Part shown: positions 8,275-15,068 of the stretch, piece after piece
Position numbering within the stretch: the stretch's first letter is position 1
Layout: each line of letters starts with the position of its first letter
Assembly: GCA_027858145.1 (NCBI GenBank)
Contig: JAQIDF010000309.1
Span: 1 to 21,726 of the forward strand
Length of the DNA stretch: 21,726 nucleotides
DNA from: Prolixibacteraceae bacterium
Lineage (GTDB): Bacteria > Bacteroidota > Bacteroidia > Bacteroidales > Prolixibacteraceae
Direction of reading: 5' to 3'
Position numbers and translations under genes: made by a program
The notes under the pieces: generated by a model
What the model saw: the letters and a program-made list of their open reading frames with translations, nothing else
What the model was told of the DNA's origin: nothing
The model's database searches: none

Positions 8275-9117
8275 TTAATCTTTTATGCGTTGGCTAATGT
8301 CAAGTGCCTTTACCGAGTGGGTGAGCGCACCAATTGAAATGTAATCGACACCGGTTGCTGCAACCTCTTTAATACGCTTGAGTGTCATATTTCCCGATGC
8401 TTCCACTTTAGCTTTGCCATTAATTAATTTAACAGCTTTAGCCATTGTTTCGTTATCCATATTGTCGAGCATAATGATGTCGGCACCGGCTTGTAAAGCT
8501 TCTTCTACTTGATTCAGGCTTGTAGTTTCAACTTCTATTTTTATGTTTTTGTTAATATTTGGACTGATGGCTTTTACTGCATTGCTAATTCCACCGGCAA
8601 CACTAATGTGGTTGTCTTTAATCATAACCATATCGTAGAGACCGATACGGTGGTTGGTGCCGCCTCCTGTTTTAACTGCATATTTGTCGAGTAAGCGGTG
8701 ACCGGGTAGCGTTTTGCGGGTGTCAAGTATTTCGGTATGGTAGTCACTAACTGCTTCAACGTATTTAGATGTTTCAGTGGCAATACCCGACATGCGTTGC
8801 AAAAAATTGAGGGCTAAACGTTCGCCGGTAAGCAAAGCACGGTAAGATCCTTTTATCGTGCAAATCAAATCACCATCATGCACTTTGTCCCCATCGTTAA
8901 CCGATTTAATAAGTTCAATGCCCGGATCCAGTTTTTTAAAAATCATTTCAGCAACGGGCAGCCCGGCAATAACGCCATCGGCTTTGGCTATCATTACAGC
9001 AGTTGTTTGTGTGCCTGCCGATATTAATAAATCGGTGGTTAAATCGCCTGTGCTGATGTCTTCTTTAAATCCTGCATCAATTAATGATTCAATATTTTGC
9101 AGTAGTTCTTTATCCAT
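8275..9117 (-). CDS. nadC: Nicotinate-nucleotide pyrophosphorylase (carboxylating)
   Basis: Quinolinate phosphoribosyltransferase. It makes nicotinate mononucleotide from quinolinate and PRPP, the step that feeds de novo NAD synthesis; cytoplasmic. Seen in the sequence: the opening FKEDISTGDLTTDLL, the substrate-binding LDTRKTLPGHR (131-141), KTGGGTNHRIGLYDMVMIKDNH positions near 149-170, the EVET segment (about 195), and the barrel end EASGNM...GVDYISIGALTHS. The length of 280 residues is normal and nothing conserved is missing. It is the first gene of the leftward run and has a -7-type promoter element 33 bases before its ATG. nadA or nadB are not in the window. Confidence 0.97.
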   Translation of the reverse strand: MDKELLQNIESLIDAGFKEDISTGDLTTDLLISAGTQTTAVMIAKADGVIAGLPVAEMIFKKLDPGIELIKSVNDGDKVHDGDLICTIKGSYRALLTGERLALNFLQRMSGIATETSKYVEAVSDYHTEILDTRKTLPGHRLLDKYAVKTGGGTNHRIGLYDMVMIKDNHISVAGGISNAVKAISPNINKNIKIEVETTSLNQVEEALQAGADIIMLDNMDNETMAKAVKLINGKAKVEASGNMTLKRIKEVAATGVDYISIGALTHSVKALDISQRIKD

Positions 9118-9150
9118 TTTGCTATATAAACTTTATCATTTTAAATGCTG

Positions 9151-9158
9151 CAAAATTA
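9151..9158 (-). promoter_or_regulatory. -7 promoter element for nadC
   Basis: The minus strand reads TAATTTTG, a full match to the Bacteroidota TAnnTTTG element, which would give a leader of about 27 bases before the nadC ATG. No TTTG is present at the usual -33 distance. It lies inside one arm of the 13-bp inverted repeat described at 9150-9273. Confidence 0.5.
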
Positions 9159-9264
9159 TAAATATTACCTAATTGTGAGCGTTTTATTTAATTTTTCTTG
9201 TTTCTTTATTTCTTGTTGGCTCTATCAATTTTTACTTATTTAGCACCGCGATTAAACTTTTTTA

Positions 9265-9272
9265 TAATTTTG
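9265..9272 (+). promoter_or_regulatory. -7 promoter element for the RND efflux operon
   Basis: TAATTTTG, a full match to TAnnTTTG, 51 bases before the adaptor ATG at 9324. No good -33 element is visible 19-20 bases upstream, so an activator may be needed, or the match may be fortuitous. Confidence 0.45.
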
Positions 9273-9323
9273 CTGTCATAGATATCGTGTTTTCTATTTA
9301 AATGTTTTGAAATCAAATAAAGT

Positions 9324-10445
9324 ATGAAACGTACAATTATTATCATAGTTGCTTCATTAGTGATTGTTGGAATGGCCTTTGGTGTTATGAGGTATTTGGC
9401 ATCGCAAAAAGAACTACCTGCTGTTAAAAAAGCGCCCGAAATTACACGATATGTAAAAACGGTAGATGTTGTTTATGAAAATATTATTGCCGAAGTAAAT
9501 GGTAAAGGCCGTGTTGTTGCTAAATCGATGGTTGATATTGTAGCAGAAGGATCAGGGAAAATTATTGAAGGTGACCTGCCCCTTAAAAACAGTCAGCGGT
9601 TTAAAAAAGGTGATGTTTTGTTCTCAATTTACAAAGATGAAGTTGAACTGGCATTAAAGGCCCGGAAGAGTAATTTCCTGAACTTGGTGGCAAATATTCT
9701 GCCTGATATCAAAATTGACTTTGAGAACCACTATTCCTCTTTTGCTGATTTTTTTAATTCAATTGAAGTAAATGAAGATTTGCCTGAATTGCCGCAGTTT
9801 GATTCACAACAACTAAAGATGTTTTTAGCCTCCCGAAATATTCTTCCGGAATATTATTCAATTAAAAAAGATGAACTGGCCTTAAAGCGTTATACGGTTT
9901 ATGCACCTTTTGATGGTTCTTTTTCCCAGGTTAACAGGGAAGTAGGAGCATACGTAAACATGGGAACCGCCGTAGCAATGGCTATGCGTACCGATGTGGT
10001 TGAAGTGGAGGTTGCTGTTGATGCTGACTATGCCGGATTTATCGAGATTGGGGATAAGGTTGTGCTCGGTGGTGAATCAACATGGAAGGGAACAATCGTG
10101 AGAAAATCTGATTTTATTGATGAGCAGACCCAATCGGCGGTTGTTTATGTTGAAATTAAAGAAAGTATATTGCCAAAGCCCGGACAATATGTAGAGGCTA
10201 CATTTACAGGCAAACAAGTTGATGGTGTAATGGAAATACCCAGAAGGGCTGTTTTCAATTTCGATGAAGTTTATACAATTGTCGGCGGCAGGCTCAAAAC
10301 CCGAAAAATAAATGTTGTGAAACGAAATGAGGGGACATTATTCTTTAACGGCCTTGGAGCCGGTGCTGTTTTGGTTGTTCAACCGCTTGTGGGAGTGAGT
10401 GAAGGGGCGAAAGTAAGCAGACTGAGAGATGCACCTGAAAAATAA
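9324..10445 (+). CDS. RND efflux periplasmic adaptor (membrane fusion protein, HlyD family)
   Basis: Links the RND permease to the outer-membrane channel. Residues 5-26 form an N-terminal membrane anchor or signal. The biotinyl-lipoyl domain is split, as in all adaptors: first half about 70-103 (VDIVAEGSGKI, then KKGDVLFSI), second half about 188-215 (YTVYAPFDGSFSQV, REVGAYVNMGT). The beta-barrel (about 222-300, with KPGQYVEATF) and membrane-proximal domain (to 373) follow. The 84-residue segment between the lipoyl halves (104-187) is not a regular heptad hairpin: it carries Pro127, Pro154, Pro157 and Pro175 and a LPELPQFD turn. I recall similar insertions in other Bacteroidetes adaptors. First gene of the operon, with the permease 38 bases on. 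Confidence 0.9.
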   Translation: MKRTIIIIVASLVIVGMAFGVMRYLASQKELPAVKKAPEITRYVKTVDVVYENIIAEVNGKGRVVAKSMVDIVAEGSGKIIEGDLPLKNSQRFKKGDVLFSIYKDEVELALKARKSNFLNLVANILPDIKIDFENHYSSFADFFNSIEVNEDLPELPQFDSQQLKMFLASRNILPEYYSIKKDELALKRYTVYAPFDGSFSQVNREVGAYVNMGTAVAMAMRTDVVEVEVAVDADYAGFIEIGDKVVLGGESTWKGTIVRKSDFIDEQTQSAVVYVEIKESILPKPGQYVEATFTGKQVDGVMEIPRRAVFNFDEVYTIVGGRLKTRKINVVKRNEGTLFFNGLGAGAVLVVQPLVGVSEGAKVSRLRDAPEK

Positions 10446-10483
10446 AATGTAATGGTTCCTGAAAAATGTAAAGTTAGGTTTTG

Positions 10484-13400
10484 ATGAGAAAAATAATTTC
10501 AACTTTTGTAAAATATCCCTTCTACGCGAATTTAATAATTGCGGTTGTTGTATTCGCGGGAGTGTTTGGGCTTTTAAATATGAAAAAGTCTTTCTTTCCT
10601 GAAACAGAAAGCCGGATTATTCAGGTTAGTGTTTTTTATCCCGGAGCTTCACCTGTTGAGATGGAAGAAGGGGTTACCAGCCGTATTGAAGAGGCCATAA
10701 GGGGTGTTATCGGCATCAAGGAAATTAATTCAACATCGGTTGAAAACAGCTCGGTCGTGACCATTGAAACTACCGGCCAATACGATATTAACGAGGTATT
10801 GCAGGAAGTCAAAAATGCAGTAGACGGTATATCGTCGCTTCCGTCGGCAGCCGAGCGGCCTATTGTTTCCAAACGCCGTTCACGTTCAATGGCCATGATG
10901 TTAAACCTGGTGCCATCTGATGATGATATAGATTTGCTGACCTTAAAAACACATGCCCAGCGCATTGAAGAAGATTTCCTCAATTCGGGCGTAATGAGCC
11001 AGGTGGCAATTTTTGGTTTCCCCAGTTATGAAATATCGGTTGAGGTTAATGAAAATGAATTGCTGCGCTATGGCTTAACATTCAGCGATATATCGCAGGC
11101 CATTGCCTCTAATAATCAGGATGTATCGGGAGGTACAATTAAGTCAGAAAACGAAGAAATGCTTATCAGGCTTCGGTCGCGCAGTACCGATCCCGATAAA
11201 ATTGCCGATATTGTTTTAACCGGTACAAAAACAGGTGGCTATATACGCATTCGTGATGTGGGCGAAGTGAAGAAGAAATTTTCGGAGTATTCGTCACGGA
11301 AATCATATTTAAATGGGAAACGCTCTGTAATGTTAATGATAAACAAGTTGCCTGAAGAAGATATGCAGGCCATTACCGAGTGGGTACGCGAATATACAAA
11401 AGAGTTTAACGACCGTAACTATGGTGTTGAGATTGTCGAGACCCGTGCTTTTCTCGATATTTTGCAGAGCCGGCTCGATTTATTGTTAAAAAATGGTTTT
11501 ACCGGTTTATTCCTGGTAATTGTATCCCTTGCCTTTTTCCTCAGCTTCCGGTTGTCAATATGGGTAGCCTGGGGAATACCTTTTTCGTTTCTGGCCATGT
11601 TTATTGTAGCCAGTTTATATGGCATAACTATTAACATGATTTCCCTTTTTGGGATGATTTTGGTAATTGGTATATTGGTTGATGACGGTATCGTGATTGC
11701 TGAGAATATCTTTACGCATTTTGAAATGGGTAAGTCGCCCCAAAAGGCAGCTATCGATGGAACAATGGAAGTATTGCCGGCTGTTTTTACATCGATATCA
11801 ACTACTATCGTTGCCTTTATACCTCTTATGCTGCTAAAGGGAACCATGATGGAAATGATGTACCACATGGCTTTTATTGTGGTTTTCAGTTTGCTTTTTT
11901 CATTGTTTGAAGCTTTTTTTGTTTTGCCTGCACATATTGGAAGCCGTTTTATCCTTTCGGAAAAAACCATGGAGCGCAAAAAAAAGGGATTGCGCAAGCA
12001 TATCGATAAATTGATTTATTGGTTGCGGGATGAAGTATATGCACCGATGATACAATGGATGCTGAAATGGCGTTATCTGGTTATAACATTTCCGCTTGTT
12101 GCCACCCTTATTACGATTGGATTAATGCAGGGGGGATTTATTAAAACCACACTTTTTCCACGTGTCGATTTTAACCGTTTCGAGGTGAATGTTGCTTTCA
12201 CTCCGGGCGACGGCGAAGCACAAACTGCTGAGTTTCTGACAAAGTTTGAAACTATAGTTTGGGAGGTTAATGAAGAGCTTAAAGAACGCATTGGAACAGA
12301 AAAAGAGGTTATTGAACGAGTTTACCGTGCCGTAGGTTCTTCTTTTGACGGTTTGGAATCGGGTTCTCATGCCGGGCATCTTACTGTTTTTCCAAGAGAT
12401 TTTGAAGAATTGCCTGAAACAGATTTTGAGCTTAGTGGAACAACCGTAGCCAACATGGTTCGTGAAAAAATCGGATCTGTTCCCGAGGCGCGTAAATTTA
12501 CAGTAGGTGGATCAAACCGTTGGGGATCTCCGGTTTCAATAAGTGTGATGGGGAATAACCTCGATGAGTTGGAGGCCGCTAAGAACATGCTGATGGTAGA
12601 ATTGGCTGATATGCCTGCACTGAAAGATATTACTGAAAATATTGCGTTGGGTAAGCAGGAGGTACGTTTAAAACTGAAGCCCGAGGCTTATTTTCTTGGC
12701 TTAAACGAGGTGGCTATAGCAAACCAGGTACGTCAGGGGTTTTATGGAGGACAGGCACAACGCTTACAGGAAGGTCGTGATGAGTTAAGGGTTTGGGTCA
12801 GGTACCCGAAAGAAGACAGGGAGCTGATCGGGCAGCTTGAGCGCATGAAAATCAAAACGCCTTCAGGCGATTATCCGCTTATCGGACTTGTTGAATATGA
12901 CCTGGAACGCGGGCCGGTGGCAATATCCCGTTATAATGGATCAAGAGAAATAAGGGTTGAAGCTGAAACGGTTGACCCCTATGCTCCGGTTCCTGATATT
13001 CTTGAACGGATTACCAATGACATAATGCCCAAAGTTGAAGCCCGTTTCCCTGGCGTAACCTATGTATACCAGGGGCAGCAAAAATCGAGCAACGAAACCA
13101 TGGATAAAATTGGTAAGTATTTCTTTATTGCTTTCATGGTTATTGTATTGATCATGATGTTGCATTTTAAGTGTCTCGGGCAACCATTTATAATTCTGAT
13201 AATGATTCCGTTGGGTGTGTTTGGTGTGATATGGGGGCATGGTATTCATGGCAAGGCATTGTCAATGATGAGTTATTTCGGGATGATTGCACTTACAGGG
13301 GTTGTGATTAACGATTCCATTGTATTTTTGTCGCGCTACAACGACTTGCTGCGGCAGGGGCACCGGGTTAAACAAGCCATTGTTGAAGCTGGTAAGTCGA

Positions 13401-13789
13401 GGCTGAGGCCTATTTTTCTGACAACCATTACAACTACTTTTGGGGTGTACCCGATTATACTAGAAAAAAGTATACAGGCACAATTTTTAATTCCGATGGC
13501 AATATCTTTAGTGTATGGAATTGCGTTTGGAACCATGTTTATTCTGGTTTTCTTTCCGGTTCTTATACATCTCTTAAACGATTTTAATGTTTATAAAAAA
13601 TTCTTGTTTTCGGGCATTAAGCCTGAACCAGAAGATGTTGAGATTGCCATCAAATATACGCATCGCAAAATTGAAGGTATTGATGTTGATGCAAACAAAA
13701 TGGTTGGCGATGTTGATATTGATTTTACCGACCATGAACTTCACCCGCTGAATAAAAAAAATGAGCATGATGAAGAGAATAATAAGTAG
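10484..13789 (+). CDS. RND-family efflux permease (AcrB/MMPL-like, HAE1-type)
   Basis: Proton-driven inner-membrane transporter of a tripartite efflux pump. The length of 1101 residues and the duplicated plan fit RND: one TM helix, a large periplasmic loop and five more TMs, then the same again. Visible signatures are the N-terminal FPETESRIIQVSVFYPGASP, the TM4 acidic pair in ILVDDGIVIAENIF (Asp400, Asp401) needed for proton relay, and AVFTSISTTIVAFIPL. In the TM10 region GVVINDSIVFLSRYN carries Asn943-Asp944 where AcrB has Lys940-Asn941; the G-V-V-x-N-D-S form is known in a subgroup of RND pumps. An acidic cytoplasmic tail of about 70 residues ends the protein. I chose the ATG at 10484 over the TTG at 10481. 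Its 3' end overlaps tolC by 29 bases. Substrate unknown. Confidence 0.94.
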   Translation: MRKIISTFVKYPFYANLIIAVVVFAGVFGLLNMKKSFFPETESRIIQVSVFYPGASPVEMEEGVTSRIEEAIRGVIGIKEINSTSVENSSVVTIETTGQYDINEVLQEVKNAVDGISSLPSAAERPIVSKRRSRSMAMMLNLVPSDDDIDLLTLKTHAQRIEEDFLNSGVMSQVAIFGFPSYEISVEVNENELLRYGLTFSDISQAIASNNQDVSGGTIKSENEEMLIRLRSRSTDPDKIADIVLTGTKTGGYIRIRDVGEVKKKFSEYSSRKSYLNGKRSVMLMINKLPEEDMQAITEWVREYTKEFNDRNYGVEIVETRAFLDILQSRLDLLLKNGFTGLFLVIVSLAFFLSFRLSIWVAWGIPFSFLAMFIVASLYGITINMISLFGMILVIGILVDDGIVIAENIFTHFEMGKSPQKAAIDGTMEVLPAVFTSISTTIVAFIPLMLLKGTMMEMMYHMAFIVVFSLLFSLFEAFFVLPAHIGSRFILSEKTMERKKKGLRKHIDKLIYWLRDEVYAPMIQWMLKWRYLVITFPLVATLITIGLMQGGFIKTTLFPRVDFNRFEVNVAFTPGDGEAQTAEFLTKFETIVWEVNEELKERIGTEKEVIERVYRAVGSSFDGLESGSHAGHLTVFPRDFEELPETDFELSGTTVANMVREKIGSVPEARKFTVGGSNRWGSPVSISVMGNNLDELEAAKNMLMVELADMPALKDITENIALGKQEVRLKLKPEAYFLGLNEVAIANQVRQGFYGGQAQRLQEGRDELRVWVRYPKEDRELIGQLERMKIKTPSGDYPLIGLVEYDLERGPVAISRYNGSREIRVEAETVDPYAPVPDILERITNDIMPKVEARFPGVTYVYQGQQKSSNETMDKIGKYFFIAFMVIVLIMMLHFKCLGQPFIILIMIPLGVFGVIWGHGIHGKALSMMSYFGMIALTGVVINDSIVFLSRYNDLLRQGHRVKQAIVEAGKSRLRPIFLTTITTTFGVYPIILEKSIQAQFLIPMAISLVYGIAFGTMFILVFFPVLIHLLNDFNVYKKFLFSGIKPEPEDVEIAIKYTHRKIEGIDVDANKMVGDVDIDFTDHELHPLNKKNEHDEENNK

Positions 13790-15068
13790 TATAGTTTTTG
13801 TGATAATGGTAGTTGTTGCTTCAGCTCAGCCGCAACTCTCCGTTTTTGAGGCGATTCAGAAAGCGCTTCAAAATAATTATGATATTCAGCTACAGGCAAA
13901 AGACAGCGAAATTGCCGGGATAAATAATAACTGGGGTACCGCGGGACGGTATCCGACACTGTCTTTTTCAGCATCTTCCAATAACAAAGCTGACTTTAAC
14001 GAAAACGATGATTTCAATCAGTTTCAACTGGTGGGCGGCGTTTCTTTGAATTGGACCGTATTTAATGGTTTCAAAGTAAACATTACCAAGAACCGGCTTG
14101 AGGAGCTGGAAAAGTTAAGCGAAGGAAATACGGCCATATTGGTTGAGCAAACGGTTCAGTCGGTAATCATGGCATACAATTCTGTTCTTTTGGAACAAAA
14201 AAACCTGGATGTTTACACCGATAATGTACGATTGTCAAACGACCGGTTGGAATATGAACGAATGAGGAAGGAACTGGGCAATGCAGTTAGTTATGAAGTG
14301 TTGCAGGCTCAGAATTCATACTTAGCCGATAAATCGCAAGTGATGCTGCAGGAGGCTAATGTAAAGTCGGCAATGCGCGAGCTGGCATATTTAATGGGCG
14401 AAGAGAACACATCGTATGAACTTACGGATGCCATTGAAGCCGATACAGTATCCTACAATGAAGAGGAATTAGTAAATGTAATGCTGAATGGAAACAAGAA
14501 TCTGCAAAACCAGTATATAGCCGTATCGTTAGCCGAAAAAGAAATTAAATTGGCTAAAGCGAATTATTACCCAACAGTCTCATTTAACGCCGGCGGTCAG
14601 GTAGTTGATATGAATCAGAACTATAACAGCGGACAGGAAATGGCATCGGTATCGTCAAATGTTTATGGTAATTTATCTTTGTCATACAATATTTTTAACG
14701 GGGGCGTACGAAAGCGGGCTGTTGATATTGCTAAAATTGAGGAAGAAGCTGTAAACATTGAACGTGAAGAGATGGAACTTTCGCTCACAAACCAACTATA
14801 TCAGCTTCTCGATTTTTATAAAGCCCGGAAAAGTATGCTGAAATTGGCAGATGAACGTTTGGGGGTTGCCAGGCTAAACCTTGATATATCACAACAAAAG
14901 CTTAAGGCCGGAACCATAAACTCGTTCAATTATCGCGATGTGCAACTAATTTACCAAAATGCTGCAACAGCTTATTCCGATGCGCTTTATAATCTTATAG
15001 ATGTTCAAACATCGATATTGAGAATAACCGGGCAAATGGTTAATGAAGAGGGTGATTATTTTCGTTAA
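13761..15068 (+). CDS. TolC-family outer-membrane efflux channel
   Basis: Outer-membrane exit duct of the tripartite pump. Residues 1-23 form a signal peptide (VVVASAQ|PQLS). Two OEP repeats follow. The first has LSVFEAIQKALQNNYDIQLQ and SLNWTVFNGFKVNIT; the second has LSLSYNIFNGGVRKRAVDIA and the late ISQQKLKAGTINSFNYRDVQ helix. The length of 435 residues is usual. The start lies inside the permease gene (29-base overlap) and ATG codons also occur at 13767 and 13770, so the exact start is uncertain by three residues. The overlap means the pump genes are almost certainly one transcript. The stop TAA lies in a TTAA that also supplies the stop of the convergent DUF5686 gene. Confidence 0.93.
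   Translation: MSMMKRIISSIVFVIMVVVASAQPQLSVFEAIQKALQNNYDIQLQAKDSEIAGINNNWGTAGRYPTLSFSASSNNKADFNENDDFNQFQLVGGVSLNWTVFNGFKVNITKNRLEELEKLSEGNTAILVEQTVQSVIMAYNSVLLEQKNLDVYTDNVRLSNDRLEYERMRKELGNAVSYEVLQAQNSYLADKSQVMLQEANVKSAMRELAYLMGEENTSYELTDAIEADTVSYNEEELVNVMLNGNKNLQNQYIAVSLAEKEIKLAKANYYPTVSFNAGGQVVDMNQNYNSGQEMASVSSNVYGNLSLSYNIFNGGVRKRAVDIAKIEEEAVNIEREEMELSLTNQLYQLLDFYKARKSMLKLADERLGVARLNLDISQQKLKAGTINSFNYRDVQLIYQNAATAYSDALYNLIDVQTSILRITGQMVNEEGDYFR

Larger units (their letters stand above)
9150..9273. repeat. 13-bp perfect inverted repeat between divergent operons
   Basis: GCAAAATTATAAA at 9150-9162 is the exact reverse complement of TTTATAATTTTGC at 9261-9273, with 98 bases between them. Each arm contains an outward-facing TAATTTTG element, so the repeat is made of two matching promoter cores, one for nadC and one for the efflux operon. 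The match beyond the 8-base consensus may be coincidence in A/T-rich DNA or may mark a shared regulator site. Confidence 0.5.

Noticed and set aside
11419..11997. 192-codon open frame antisense to the RND permease
   Set aside because: It lies wholly within a strongly supported gene on the other strand. Its product is rich in Ile, Lys and Ser with no domain or signal, as expected of a shadow frame.
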